The translations under genes and the position numbers were made by a program. Source: an uncultured Acetobacteraceae bacterium (GTDB lineage Bacteria; Pseudomonadota; Alphaproteobacteria; Acetobacterales; Acetobacteraceae). Taken from it: a DNA stretch of 64,000 bases. The notes beneath the pieces are model-generated. The model did not search any database and was not told the DNA's origin. It saw nothing but the letters and a program-made list of their open reading frames with translations. The stretch lies in the NCBI GenBank assembly GCA_903907955.1, contig CAIVPZ010000020.1:1-64000 (forward strand), given 5' to 3'. Shown here piece by piece: positions 9,044 through 17,658 of this stretch (positions within the stretch are counted from its first letter, which is position 1; each line of letters opens with the position of its first letter).

Positions 9044-10140
9044 CGGGACCGCACCCGCTCGCGCGGATCGGCGCGGGCGAACGGGCAGTCGGTATGCGGG
9101 GTGGGACAGGTGCGCCCGCCGACATGGCTGCAGCCGCCGGGGCCGGCGGCGTGCATGCGCCGCACCAGCCCGGCCAGCGCGGCGATGAAGCCGGCATCGG
9201 CATTCGGGGTCGGCGCCCGGAAGAAATGCGGCACGCCGGCTTCCTCGGCGAATTGCCGGTACTCGATGTCGAGTTCCACCAGCGTCTCGGTATGCTCCGA
9301 GACAAAGGCGATCGGCACCACCAGCACCGCCACCTTGTCGCGCCCGGCGCGCTCGATTTCTTCCTCGGTGGACGGACCGATCCATTCCTGCGGGGTGGCG
9401 CGCGACTGGTAGCAGACGGCGTGATCCAGCCCCTCGATGCCCAGTTGCTGCACCGTGTCGGCCACGCTGTGCTCGATCTGGAACTGGTAGGGATCGCCCT
9501 TGTCGATGATCACCTTCGGCAGCCCATGCGCCGAGAACAGGATGCGCAGCTTCTGGTCGGCCGGCAGCGCCGCCCGCGCGGCCTCCCAGGCGCGCCGCAC
9601 GATCGCCGCCGCGGCATGGGTAAAGCCGTGGTCGCTGTAGTAGCAGCACAGCGAGGTGGTCGGTTTCACCAGCGCCAGCTTGGCCGCCGCCTCGCGCCAG
9701 GCGGTCAGGCTGCTGCCGGTGGTGGTGGTGGAATATTGCGGGTAGAGCGGCAGCAGCAGCACCCGGTCGGGGTTCCAGGCCTGCACCGCCTGCACCACCT
9801 CCTCGCTCATCGGATGCCAGTAGCGCATGGCGACGAAGCAGCGGGCGTCGAAGTCGGGCAATGCCGCCTCGAGGGCGCGTGCCTGCTGCTCGGTCAGCTC
9901 AAGCAGCGGTGAACGGCCGCCGATATGGGCGTAGTTCTCGGTTGCCGGCCGCACCCGGGCCGCGGCGATGATCCGCGCCAGAAACGGCCGGATCAGGAAA
10001 TTCACCCGCAGGATGGCGGGATCGGTGAACAGGTTGATCAGGAACGGCCGGATGCTCTCCGGCCGGTCCGGACCGCCCAGGTTGAACAGAACGATGGCGA
10101 TACGCGGCTTTCTCACCGGCGGAACGTGCGCAATCTTCAC
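9040..10140 (-). CDS. hemH: Ferrochelatase
   Basis: About 366 residues. It inserts Fe2+ into protoporphyrin IX, the last step of protoheme synthesis. Recognisable parts are FNLGGPDRPESI near the N-terminus, PLYPQYS in the porphyrin cleft and the catalytic histidine in FSAHGLPK. The C-terminal tail has three spaced cysteines (GGCSH, GRTC, HTDC), as in ferrochelatases that carry a [2Fe-2S] cluster. The GTG at 10140 is preferred over a TTG at 10152 because GGGCGGA precedes it. hemE ends about 20 bp upstream, and the downstream HAD gene is coupled by GTGA. Confidence 0.93.
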   Translation of the reverse strand: MKIAHVPPVRKPRIAIVLFNLGGPDRPESIRPFLINLFTDPAILRVNFLIRPFLARIIAAARVRPATENYAHIGGRSPLLELTEQQARALEAALPDFDARCFVAMRYWHPMSEEVVQAVQAWNPDRVLLLPLYPQYSTTTTGSSLTAWREAAAKLALVKPTTSLCCYYSDHGFTHAAAAIVRRAWEAARAALPADQKLRILFSAHGLPKVIIDKGDPYQFQIEHSVADTVQQLGIEGLDHAVCYQSRATPQEWIGPSTEEEIERAGRDKVAVLVVPIAFVSEHTETLVELDIEYRQFAEEAGVPHFFRAPTPNADAGFIAALAGLVRRMHAAGPGGCSHVGGRTCPTPHTDCPFARADPRERVRSR

Positions 10141-10161
10141 AATTCCGCCCAATCCCTGCGG

Positions 10162-11184
10162 TCAGGCCGCGCGGACGCGCGCCACCAGTTCGGCAACATG
10201 CTCCGGCGACGTCTGCGGCACGATACCGTGTCCCAGGTTGAAAATGAACGGCCGGCCGCGCAACGCCGCGAGCACCGCGTCCGTCTCCCGCGCCAGCGCT
10301 TCGCCGCCCGCCACCAGCACCAGCGGATCGAGATTGCCCTGGATGGCCACATGCGCCGGCACTTCGCGCGCGGCGACCACCGGATCCGCCGAGGTGTCGA
10401 TGCCGACTCCCTGCACGCCGGTGGCGCGGGCGAACTCGCCCAGCATGCTGCCCGCCTGACGCGGGAAGCCGATCACCGGCACCCCCGGATGCCGCGTCCG
10501 GATGGCCGCGGCGATGCGGGCCGATGGCGCGATGACATGCGCCCGGAACAGCGAGGGCGCCAGCACGCCGGCCCAGGAATCGAACAGCATCACCGCCTCG
10601 GCCCCGGCGTCGATCTGCGCCGAGAGGTAGATGATGGTCTGCTCGGTCACCAGGTTGATCAGCCGGGTAAACAGGTCCGGATTGCACCATGCCATCAGCC
10701 GGACCTGGTCCCACTCCTTCGAGCCGCTGCCCTGCACCATGTAGCAGGCCACGGTGAACGGGCTGCCGGCAAAGCCGATCAGGGTGGCATCCCCAACCGT
10801 GGTGCTGAGACGGCGCACGGTCTCGAGGATCGGTTCGATCGCACCGGGCAGGCGGGCCGGGTCCAGTGCCGCAAGCCCTGCTTCGTCGCGGATCGGCGGC
10901 AGCTGCGGGCCTTCGCCTTCGGCAAACCGCAATCCCTGGCCAAGCGCCCAGGGCAGCATCAGGATGTCGCTGAACAGGATGGCGGCATCGAAGCCATAGC
11001 GGCGCAGCGGCTGCAGCGTCACTTCGGTCGCCAGCGGCGGGTTGGTGCACAGGTCGATGAAGCCGCCGGCCTGTGCCCGCACTTCGCGGTACTCGGGCAG
11101 ATAGCGCCCGGCCTGCCGCATCAACCACATGGGCGGCGGCCACACCGCTTCGCCCGCCAACGCCCGCAACAGCTTCTTCGCCAT
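10162..11184 (-). CDS. hemE: Uroporphyrinogen decarboxylase
   Basis: A 340-residue cytoplasmic enzyme that decarboxylates the four acetate side chains of uroporphyrinogen III to give coproporphyrinogen III. The signature MRQAGRYLPEYR (22-33) is intact with its substrate-binding arginines, followed by the conserved FSDIL segment and GFAGSPFTVA. Length is typical. It is the first gene of the heme operon and faces the candidate replication origin; this position beside oriC is common in alphaproteobacteria. Confidence 0.96.
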   Translation of the reverse strand: MAKKLLRALAGEAVWPPPMWLMRQAGRYLPEYREVRAQAGGFIDLCTNPPLATEVTLQPLRRYGFDAAILFSDILMLPWALGQGLRFAEGEGPQLPPIRDEAGLAALDPARLPGAIEPILETVRRLSTTVGDATLIGFAGSPFTVACYMVQGSGSKEWDQVRLMAWCNPDLFTRLINLVTEQTIIYLSAQIDAGAEAVMLFDSWAGVLAPSLFRAHVIAPSARIAAAIRTRHPGVPVIGFPRQAGSMLGEFARATGVQGVGIDTSADPVVAAREVPAHVAIQGNLDPLVLVAGGEALARETDAVLAALRGRPFIFNLGHGIVPQTSPEHVAELVARVRAA

Positions 11185-11498
11185 GGTACCGGTCCGCCTG
11201 GGTTCGATCGCGCCCCTTTCTAAACAGTGAGAAGAGAAAAGAAACTGGGAGGAGTCCTAAGAGGGCCTGTGGATGACGGGGTACCGCCATGCAGATATCT
11301 TTTTCCCGCCCCTGTCCACAGGGATGGCGGCACACAGCCAACTGAATTCGCTGAATTTTCTGTTTTCATACCGATTCGGTGCCGGGAAGCGGAAAATTCC
11401 GTCCACCGTACCCGCCAGGGACGGCTTGTCCCCGCTATGCCCGGTCCCGGCGCCGGATGGGGGTTTTCATCCCCCTTATCCCCGCTATCCTCCGCCGC
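11185..11498. other. oriC: Candidate chromosomal replication origin (oriC)
   Basis: The gene-free interval between hemE and the DUF299 gene contains DnaA-box-like 9-mers: TGTGGATGA (11268-11276), CTGTCCACA (11312-11320), TTGTCCCCG (11426-11434) and TTATCCCCG (11476-11484). The first two lie in an 8-bp perfect inverted repeat (CCTGTGGA/TCCACAGG). The last two share a direct repeat TCCCCGCTAT. Runs of A/T at 11228-11243, 11290-11304 and 11340-11370 could serve as unwinding sites. The neighbourhood hemE | origin | DUF299-maf is the alphaproteobacterial arrangement. None of the boxes is a perfect TTATCCACA, so this is not certain. Confidence 0.55.
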
Positions 11499-12377
11499 AT
11501 GCCAACCCGCATGAACCTGCATCTGGTGTCCGACGCGACCGGGGAGACGCTGAACTCCATCGCCCGGGCGACGGTGTCGCAGTTCGAGCATGCGAGCATC
11601 CTCTACCATCGCTGGAGCCTGATCCGGACCCGCTTTCAGCTGCACCGGGTGCTGGAAGGCATCGAGGCCGAGCCCGGCCCGGTGCTGTCGACCCTGGTCG
11701 AGACCGGCCTGCGCACCGAGCTGGAGACCTTCTGTCAGCGCCTTGGCCTGCCGGTGGTGAACGTGCTCGACCCGGTGATGAGCATGTTCCAGGAGCAGTT
11801 CGGCGAAAAGGCCGCCGCCCGGCCGGGCCGGCAATACGTGCTGGACGCCGACTATTTCCGCCGCATCGACGCCATGCACTATGTGCTGGCGCATGATGAC
11901 GGCCAGGCGCAGGCCGGCATCGCCGCCGCCGATGTGGTGCTGGTGGGCGTGTCGCGCAGTTCGAAAACCCCGACCTCGTTCTACCTGGCCAATCGCGGCA
12001 TCAAGGCGGCCAATATCCCGCTGGTGCCCGGGCTGCCGGAGCCGCCCGGGCTGGAAAACCCGCGCTGCCCGGTGATCGGCCTGACCATCGAAGCCCAGGC
12101 GCTGATCGAGATCCGCCGGCACCGCCTGCGCATGATCGGCAGCGGGCCGTCACGCGAGGACAGCGGCGATTACGTCGATCTCGACGCGGTGAAGGCGGAA
12201 CTGCTGTGGGCGCGCCGGATGTGCGTCCGGCGCGGCTGGCCGGTGATCGACGTCACCCGGCGCTCGATCGAGGAAACCGCGGCAACCATGCTGCAGCTGA
12301 TGGAAGCCTGGCACGAACGCCACCGCAAGGCCGCCGAGGCAGCCCCGGAGGCGCCGCCTCCGTCTGCCCCGGCGTGA
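11499..12377 (+). CDS. Pyruvate,phosphate dikinase regulatory protein (DUF299 kinase-pyrophosphorylase)
   Basis: A 292-residue bifunctional regulator that inactivates pyruvate,phosphate dikinase (or PEP synthase) by ADP-dependent phosphorylation and reactivates it by phosphorolysis. The family features are N-terminal [14 protein letters not shown], the P-loop [11 protein letters not shown] (150-160) and the region [16 protein letters not shown] just after it. The ATG at 11499 is chosen because homology begins at once; a second ATG at 11511 is possible. The stop overlaps the maf ATG (TGATG). The target dikinase gene is not in the window. Confidence 0.9.
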   Translation: MPTRMNLHLVSDATGETLNSIARATVSQFEHASILYHRWSLIRTRFQLHRVLEGIEAEPGPVLSTLVETGLRTELETFCQRLGLPVVNVLDPVMSMFQEQFGEKAAARPGRQYVLDADYFRRIDAMHYVLAHDDGQAQAGIAAADVVLVGVSRSSKTPTSFYLANRGIKAANIPLVPGLPEPPGLENPRCPVIGLTIEAQALIEIRRHRLRMIGSGPSREDSGDYVDLDAVKAELLWARRMCVRRGWPVIDVTRRSIEETAATMLQLMEAWHERHRKAAEAAPEAPPPSAPA

Positions 12378-12988
12378 TGCTGCAGGTTGGGGCGCCGCGG
12401 CTGGTGCTGGCCAGCGCTTCGGCGGCGCGCCGGGGGCTGCTCGAGGCGGCCGGGCTGCGGTTCGAGGTGCGGCCGGCCGGGCTGGATGAAACGGCGCTGA
12501 AGCAGGCGGCCCGGGCCGAGCGGCTGGAGGCCGCCGAGGCCGCGCTGCTGCTGGCCGACGCCAAGGCGCGATGGGTGGCAGCGCAGGACCCGGATGCGCT
12601 GGTGATCGGTTGCGACCAGTTGCTGGTGTGTGACGGCCGGTGGTTCGACAAGCCGGCCGACCTGGACGAAGCGCGCGCCCATCTGCGGGCGCTGCGCGGG
12701 CGCACCCATACGCTGGTCACCGCCGCGCTGTGCCGGCGCGGCGAGCAGCGGCTTTGGCAGACGGTGGCCGAACCGCGCCTGACCATGCGGGATTTTTCCG
12801 ACGCGTTTCTCGAACGCTATCTGTCGCTGGAAGCCGCCCACGTGACGGCGACCGTCGGGGCCTACCGGCTTGAGGGCCTGGGCGCGCATCTGTTCGCCGA
12901 GGTCGCGGGCGAACATGCCGCAATCCTGGGGCTGCCGCTGCTCGGGCTGCTTGGGTCCCTGCGGCAGCTTGGGATCGTGATGGGGTAA
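12377..12988 (+). CDS. maf: Maf-family nucleotide pyrophosphatase
   Basis: A 203-residue septum-formation-inhibitor-type nucleoside triphosphate pyrophosphatase thought to clear modified or non-canonical nucleotides. The N-terminal substrate loop LVLASASAARRGLL keeps the S-x-x-RR pattern. The central D-Q dyad is seen in IGCDQLLVCDG and the conserved lysine in FDKPAD. The ATG overlaps the upstream stop by TGATG, so the pair is translationally coupled. In related genomes aroE usually follows maf, but here a DUF2189 gene does. Confidence 0.88.
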   Translation: MLQVGAPRLVLASASAARRGLLEAAGLRFEVRPAGLDETALKQAARAERLEAAEAALLLADAKARWVAAQDPDALVIGCDQLLVCDGRWFDKPADLDEARAHLRALRGRTHTLVTAALCRRGEQRLWQTVAEPRLTMRDFSDAFLERYLSLEAAHVTATVGAYRLEGLGAHLFAEVAGEHAAILGLPLLGLLGSLRQLGIVMG

Positions 12989-13084
12989 TGCCTCTGGCAC
13001 CTTTCCTTACATTGACCACGTAGGCGCTGGGCTGGAAACCGGTTAGCGTTCAGACTGGCGCAATAGGGCCGGGAGGGGAAAATA

Positions 13085-13873
13085 ATGTCCGAATTCACCA
13101 CAACCATGCCGTTGCTGCCCTTCGTCGGGCGTGTCCGGACGGTGCCGGGCGATGCGCCGTTCCGCTGGCTGGCTGCCGGCTGGAGCGACTTCCGGCGCAG
13201 CCGCGGGCTGAGCGCCGCCTATGCATTCGTGTTCGTCATTGCCGGGTTGTGGCTGACCGCCGGTTTGGTGGCGGCCGGCATGGAATACCTCACCGTGCCG
13301 CTGGCCGCCGGGTTCATGCTGGTCGGTCCGGCGCTGACCGTCGGGTTCTATGCCATCAGCCGCGACCTCGAGGCCAACCGCGAGCCCACGCTCCGCGGCG
13401 CCTATGCCGCCTGGCGGAGCAATCCGGAAGCGCTGTTCGCCATGGGGGTGGCGATGGTGCTGTACCTGATGGTGTGGCTGCGTTTCGCCGCGCTGGTGTT
13501 CGCGGTGACGTTCCCGGACCTGGGATTCGACTGGGAACGCGCTTTGGCCGGAACGCTGTTCACCGGGCCGGGGCTGTGGTTCCTGGCCATCGGGGTCGGC
13601 GTGGGCGCGGTCATGGCGAGCGTCGCCTTCATTGTCGGCGCCTTCTCCCTGCCGCTGATGCTGGACCGGAAGATCGGGCTGACCGAAGCGGTGGCGACCA
13701 GTGCCGCGGCAGTGGCCCGCAATCCGCGGGCGATGGCGGTGTGGGGCGGACTGGTCGTGCTGTTCGTCGGCGCGGGCCTGGCCACCTGGTATATCGGCCT
13801 GTGCATCACGCTGCCGCTGATCGGGCATGCGACCTGGCACGCCTATCGCGCGGTGCTCCCCCCGGCCGGCTGA
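13085..13873 (+). CDS. DUF2189 integral membrane protein
   Basis: A 262-residue protein with about six hydrophobic helices: AAYAFVFVIAGLWLTAGLVA near residue 40, then further segments to TWYIGLCITLPLIGHATWHA near the end. The order (short cytosolic N-terminus with RWLAAGWSDFRRS, then a membrane bundle ending in GHATWHAYRAVL) is that of DUF2189, a family of unknown function found mainly in alphaproteobacteria. GGGAGGGG before the ATG supports the start. It lies alone on the forward strand, 96 bp after maf, and converges on the enoyl-CoA hydratase gene. Confidence 0.75.
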   Translation: MSEFTTTMPLLPFVGRVRTVPGDAPFRWLAAGWSDFRRSRGLSAAYAFVFVIAGLWLTAGLVAAGMEYLTVPLAAGFMLVGPALTVGFYAISRDLEANREPTLRGAYAAWRSNPEALFAMGVAMVLYLMVWLRFAALVFAVTFPDLGFDWERALAGTLFTGPGLWFLAIGVGVGAVMASVAFIVGAFSLPLMLDRKIGLTEAVATSAAAVARNPRAMAVWGGLVVLFVGAGLATWYIGLCITLPLIGHATWHAYRAVLPPAG

Positions 13874-13891
13874 CGCCCGCCCTGACCGCCG

Positions 13892-14707
13892 TTACCGGCC
13901 GGCGAAACTCGGCGGCCGTTTTTCCAGGAACGCGCTGACCGCCTCGAGGTGGTCTTCGGTGTTGTGGCACATGCCCTGGGCCATGGCGCAGACATCCAGA
14001 TAGTCGCGGAACTCCATGCGCTGGGCATAGCGCAGCAGACGTTTGGTCAGGCGAACCGCCTGCGGCGGCTTGGCGGCGAAGCCCGCGGCCATCTCGCGCG
14101 CCCGTGCCAGCAGGTCGTCGGGCTCCACCACCTCGAGGAAGATGCCCAGGCGCAGCGCCTCCTCGGCCCCGACCATGCGGCCGGAGAAGGCAAGCTCGGC
14201 GGCGCGCTGCCAGCCGACCAGGCGCTGCAGCAGCCAGCCGCCGCCATCGCCCGGCACCAGGCCGAGGGTGAGAAAGCTTTGCGCCACCCGGGCCTCGGTC
14301 GAGCCGATGCGCAGGTCGCACATGCAGGCAAGGTCGAAGCCCGCGCCGACCGCGGCGCCGTTGACCGCGGCGATGGCCGGCACTTCAAGCGCATGCATCG
14401 CCTGCGCCATGCGCTGGATGCCGTTGCGGTATTTGGTCGCCACCGCGGAGACGTCGCCGCCGAAACTGCCGTGCTCGCGCTCCAGCATGTGCTTGACGTT
14501 GCCGCCGGCCGAAAAGGCCGAGCCTTCGCCGGTGAGCACCAGCACCGACACCCGCTCGTCGCGGTTGATCCACTCCGCGACCTGCGCGATCTCGGCGGCC
14601 AGCTTCGTGCCGGTCAGCTCGTTGCGTACCTCATGGCGGTTGAGTGTCAGCACCGCGATGCGGCCTTCGAGGGACAAAACCGAATCATGCAGTTCCGGCG
14701 GGGTCAT
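13892..14707 (-). CDS. Enoyl-CoA hydratase/isomerase family protein
   Basis: A 271-residue crotonase-fold protein. The oxyanion-hole motifs are visible as FSAGGNVKHM and NGAAVGAGFDLACMCD, and AEEALRLG is typical of the C-terminal part. The usual first catalytic glutamate position after the second motif is not obvious (VPGDGGGWLL occupies the area where PE-x-G often appears), so hydratase activity is not assured. Family members act on acyl-CoA double bonds in beta-oxidation or related pathways. It is transcribed away from the atp operon. The start is set where homology begins. Confidence 0.8.
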   Translation of the reverse strand: MTPPELHDSVLSLEGRIAVLTLNRHEVRNELTGTKLAAEIAQVAEWINRDERVSVLVLTGEGSAFSAGGNVKHMLEREHGSFGGDVSAVATKYRNGIQRMAQAMHALEVPAIAAVNGAAVGAGFDLACMCDLRIGSTEARVAQSFLTLGLVPGDGGGWLLQRLVGWQRAAELAFSGRMVGAEEALRLGIFLEVVEPDDLLARAREMAAGFAAKPPQAVRLTKRLLRYAQRMEFRDYLDVCAMAQGMCHNTEDHLEAVSAFLEKRPPSFAGR

Positions 14708-14861
14708 GCGACGTCCCTTGCTCCCACATCCGATGCGAAGCCATCGCATACAGCAATCCCTGGCGACCCCATAGAGTGTTCGCCGGGTGTTCGGGCAGGT
14801 TCCGTGCCGGGACTGTTACTTTTTGTGCGGCGGCCCGCGACCGGCAGCAAGCCTGCTGTTC

Positions 14862-14890
14862 TTGACACCCCGCTCCCCCCCGGCTAGCAA
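14862..14890 (+). promoter_or_regulatory. Promoter of the atp Fo operon
   Basis: A perfect -35 hexamer TTGACA (14862-14867) is followed after exactly 17 bp by TAGCAA (14885-14890), a reasonable -10 for a GC-rich alphaproteobacterium. The pair lies 42 bp before the atpI ATG on the correct strand. Confidence 0.6.
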
Positions 14891-14932
14891 ACGAACGCTT
14901 TCCCGCAAGGCAACTTGCACAGGGGCAAACGC

Positions 14933-15262
14933 ATGGGCGGAGGCGAGGACGGCGGCGGGTCCTTCGAGGACAGGCTGCAGGCCGCGCGGCGCAGGCAGGG
15001 GATGGACCCCATGCCACCGGATCAATCCGGTGGTTCGGGTCAGCTTGGTCCCTCGGCCCTGGGTATTGGCCTGCGCGTTGGCCTGGAACTCGTTTCTGCA
15101 TTGGTGGTGGCGGTTGCCATCGGCTGGTGGTTGGACAAGTGGCTGCACACTGCGCCGGTTTTCCTCGGCGTGTTTGTGCTGCTCGGCGGTGCGGCTGGTG
15201 TTGCCAATGTCTGGCGGCTGATGGGGCCAGGGCGGCAGGCACCGGGCGAAAGGCGGAACTGA
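14933..15262 (+). CDS. atpI: ATP synthase protein I (AtpI)
   Basis: A 109-residue membrane protein with a glycine-rich cytosolic N-terminus and two transmembrane helices (about 44-64 and 73-94). GWWLDKWLHTAP between them is the family signature. AtpI helps assemble the c-ring of the Fo motor and may aid magnesium entry. It heads the atpI-B-E-F'-F operon. The ATG at 14933 is preferred over a TTG 18 bp upstream because AGGGG lies at good spacing. It is 42 bp before atpB. Confidence 0.88.
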   Translation: MGGGEDGGGSFEDRLQAARRRQGMDPMPPDQSGGSGQLGPSALGIGLRVGLELVSALVVAVAIGWWLDKWLHTAPVFLGVFVLLGGAAGVANVWRLMGPGRQAPGERRN

Positions 15263-15304
15263 GGGGCCATCCGCGCGGCGGCCCCGGTGATAAAGGACGT
15301 GACA

Positions 15305-16060
15305 GTGGCGGCTGAAGGACATGCAATCGACGCCCTGGGGCAGTTCCAGCTCCATACGGCGGGCTCATTCATCGGCGCCGCGGTCAATTTCACCCAAGCC
15401 AACCTGATGATGGTGCTGGCCGCCGGCCTCACCCTGGCAATGCTGCATTTCGGCGCGCGGCCAAAGGCGGTTGTCCCTGGCCGGCTGCAGGCGCTGGCCG
15501 AACTGAGCTACACCTTCATCCACGACATGTGCACCGATCAGATCGGCGAGGCAGGCAAGCGGTTCTTCCCGCTGGTGTTCGCGCTGTTCTTCTTCATCCT
15601 GTTCGGCAACATGATCGGCGTCTGGCCGTATGCCTTCACCTTCACCAGCCACATCGCGACGACGCTCGCGCTGGCGACGCTGGTCATGGTGCTGACGACC
15701 GCCGTGGCACTGCGTCTGCACGGCTGGAAATTCTTCAGCTACTTTGTTCCGGCAGGTGTGCCTAAGCTGCTGCTGCCGCTGCTGGTGCCGATCGAAATCC
15801 TGTCCTACCTGTCGCGGCTCATCTCCCTCTCGGTCCGACTGTTCGCCAACATGATGGCGGGCCACGTGATGCTGGAGGTGTTCGGCGCGTTCATCGTGAT
15901 GCTGGGGACTGCCGGGGTGATCTTCTGGGCACCCGCCGGCCTCTCATTCGCAGTGAACGTCGCGCTGATCGGCTTCGAGTTTCTGGTCGCCGTGCTGCAG
16001 GCCTACGTGTTCGCCGTGCTGACCTGCATCTATCTGCACGACGCCGTGCATCTCCACTAG
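15305..16060 (+). CDS. atpB: ATP synthase Fo subunit a
   Basis: A 251-residue integral membrane protein of the proton channel. Five or more helices are visible. The segment [15 protein letters not shown] holds the essential arginine that faces the c-ring, and the last helices contain [16 protein letters not shown]. Three in-frame GTG codons lie near the start (15287, 15299, 15305). The third is chosen because AAAGGA sits 7 bp before it. No ATG is available nearby, so a GTG start seems certain. Confidence 0.95.
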   Translation: MAAEGHAIDALGQFQLHTAGSFIGAAVNFTQANLMMVLAAGLTLAMLHFGARPKAVVPGRLQALAELSYTFIHDMCTDQIGEAGKRFFPLVFALFFFILFGNMIGVWPYAFTFTSHIATTLALATLVMVLTTAVALRLHGWKFFSYFVPAGVPKLLLPLLVPIEILSYLSRLISLSVRLFANMMAGHVMLEVFGAFIVMLGTAGVIFWAPAGLSFAVNVALIGFEFLVAVLQAYVFAVLTCIYLHDAVHLH

Positions 16061-16086
16061 CCGCCGTTATTACCACCATCCGCGTT

Positions 16087-16110
16087 GCCGGCAGCCTCGC
16101 TGCGGCCGGC
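16087..16110 (+). promoter_or_regulatory. Intercistronic hairpin between atpB and atpE
   Basis: GCCGGCAGC and GCTGCGGCCGGC can pair around a CTC loop with a small bulge, 30 bp before atpE. The atpE message is usually translated many times more than its neighbours, and a hairpin here could protect the 3' end of the atpB message or create an atpE-rich fragment. The atpE ribosome-binding site AAAGGAA follows it. Confidence 0.4.
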
Positions 16111-16139
16111 GCCGTTGGACAACGAAAGGAACCGAACAT

Positions 16140-16364
16140 ATGGATCTCGCTTCAGCCAAGCAGATTGGTGCAGGCATTGCCGTGATTGCCCTCGCCGGTG
16201 TCGGCGTCGGTATCGGCAACATCTTCGCAACCCTGGTCTCCAGTGTCGCCCGCAACCCGTCGGCACGTGACAACGTGTTCGGCCTGGCCATCCTGGGCTT
16301 CGCGCTGACCGAGGCCGTGGCGCTCTATGCGCTGGTCATCGCCTTCATCATCCTGTTCGTCTGA
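16140..16364 (+). CDS. atpE: ATP synthase Fo subunit c
   Basis: A 74-residue proteolipid with two helices joined by the polar loop ARNPSAR (37-43), the contact point for the central stalk. The proton-carrying acidic residue is Glu58 in [11 protein letters not shown] on the second helix, as in other alphaproteobacteria. The glycine-rich first helix ([17 protein letters not shown]) allows close packing of the c-ring. A strong AAAGGAA lies before the ATG. Length is normal. Confidence 0.97.
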   Translation: MDLASAKQIGAGIAVIALAGVGVGIGNIFATLVSSVARNPSARDNVFGLAILGFALTEAVALYALVIAFIILFV

Positions 16365-16440
16365 CGGGCCGGTTTGTCTGACAGGGCTGGGCGTGAACCT
16401 GCTCCCAGCCTTCGCAGCCAAACCCCCGCCGGGAGCCGCC

Positions 16441-17010
16441 ATGCGCCGGATTGCCGTCGCCGCAGTCACCCTGTTGGCCCTCCCCACCGCCGCCCTGGCG
16501 GCGGGGATGCCGCAGCTGGACTTCAAGAATCCGCTGATGATCAGCCAGGTGGTCTGGCTGGTCATCATCTTTTCCTTCCTTTACGTCCTGCTGGCCCGCT
16601 GGGCGCTGCCGAAGGTGGCGGGGGTGCTCGAAGCCCGCGCAACGTCGATCGCCGCCGACCTCGATCTTGCGCGCGACGCCAAAGCCAAGTCCGACGCGGC
16701 GGTCGCCGCGATGAACGAGGCGACGCGCAAAGCGCACGCGGCGGCACAGGCCGAGATCGCCGCGGCTGTCGAGCGCAGCAAGGAAAACGCGGCGGCGCAG
16801 ACAGCCGAGCTGAACGCCCGGCTGGAGGCGCAGCTTGCCGCGGCCGAGGCGCGCATCGGGGCCGCCCGCGCAGGCGCCATGCAGGCGCTTCGCGAGGTCG
16901 CGACCGACACTGCCGATGTCGTGGTCACCCGCCTGACCGGCCGCGCGCCGGGCCGCGCTGCGCTGGACCAGGCCGTGGCCGCCGTCCTGGCTGCACGCGG
17001 CCAGGCCTGA
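16441..17010 (+). CDS. atpF': ATP synthase Fo subunit b'
   Basis: A 189-residue b-type peripheral stalk subunit of the divergent b' type. A signal-like hydrophobic N-terminus (RRIAVAAVTLLALPTAALAA) precedes the membrane helix at about 33-52 (VWLVIIFSFLYVLLARWALP). A long alanine- and glutamate-rich helix follows to the C-terminus. Bacteria with both b and b' build a heterodimeric stalk. The position directly before atpF fits. The ATG at 16441 is used because it starts the signal-like segment. Confidence 0.9.
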   Translation: MRRIAVAAVTLLALPTAALAAGMPQLDFKNPLMISQVVWLVIIFSFLYVLLARWALPKVAGVLEARATSIAADLDLARDAKAKSDAAVAAMNEATRKAHAAAQAEIAAAVERSKENAAAQTAELNARLEAQLAAAEARIGAARAGAMQALREVATDTADVVVTRLTGRAPGRAALDQAVAAVLAARGQA

Positions 17011-17020
17011 GGAGGTCACG

Positions 17021-17530
17021 ATGGATTTAGCGGAATTCTTCTCCGAGCCACCGAACTGGGTCGCCCTTGCCTACATCGTCTTTTTCCTCCTGCTCGGGCG
17101 GAAGCTGTGGGCGGTGGTGGCCGGCATGCTGGACGCCCGGACCAACGCGGTTCGTGCCGAACTCGACGAGGTGAAGCGCCTGCGCGACGAAGCCGAGACC
17201 ATGCTGCGGGACGCCAATGCGCGTCGGGTGGCGGCGATCTCGGAAGCGAACGCGCTGCTGGAAGGCGCCCGTGCCGAAGCGATCCGGCTGGCGGCCGCCG
17301 CCGAGGCGGAGGCGAACGCCGCCGCCGCACGCCGCGAGCGGATGGCGCTCGAGCGCATCGCCGCCGCCGAGAAGGCGGCGGTGGATGAGGTTCGCATCGC
17401 CGCCGCCGAAATCGCGTCGATCGCCTCGGAGCATGTCATCCGCGCGGAGTTGACCGCCGAGGCTGGCGCCAGGCTGATCGACAATGCCATCGGCGGCCTG
17501 CCCAGCGCGCTGGGCCGTCGGGCCGCCTGA
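17021..17530 (+). CDS. atpF: ATP synthase Fo subunit b
   Basis: A 169-residue b subunit. The short N-terminus MDLAEFFSEPPNWVALAYI leads into one membrane helix (about 12-30). The rest is a charged coiled helix with the family pattern DARTNAVRAELDE and LRDEAETML. It pairs with b' to hold the F1 head against rotation. GGAGG lies 5 bp before the ATG. It is the last gene of the operon and is followed by an obvious terminator. The F1 genes atpHAGDC are not in the window. Confidence 0.93.
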   Translation: MDLAEFFSEPPNWVALAYIVFFLLLGRKLWAVVAGMLDARTNAVRAELDEVKRLRDEAETMLRDANARRVAAISEANALLEGARAEAIRLAAAAEAEANAAAARRERMALERIAAAEKAAVDEVRIAAAEIASIASEHVIRAELTAEAGARLIDNAIGGLPSALGRRAA

Positions 17531-17534
17531 GAGT

Positions 17535-17607
17535 TTGAAAAAGAATGCCCGCAAGCCGCCGAACGATGGCGGAAAACTCAATGACATCAGCGGGCGTTCT
17601 TTTTCAA
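17535..17607 (+). terminator. Terminator after the atp operon, nested double hairpin
   Basis: An 18-bp stem joins TTGAAAAAGAATGCCCGC (17535-17552) with its complement at 17590-17607, broken only by one G-T pair. The right arm contains TTCTTTTTC. A second small hairpin (CCGCC/GGCGG) sits inside the loop. The element starts 5 bp after the atpF stop. The A and T tracts at its ends would let it stop transcription in both directions. Confidence 0.8.
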
Positions 17608-17658
17608 GTTCGATTGCTTTTCAGGCTCTGAGCCGCCCCGTCTTGCGTGGAGATCACC

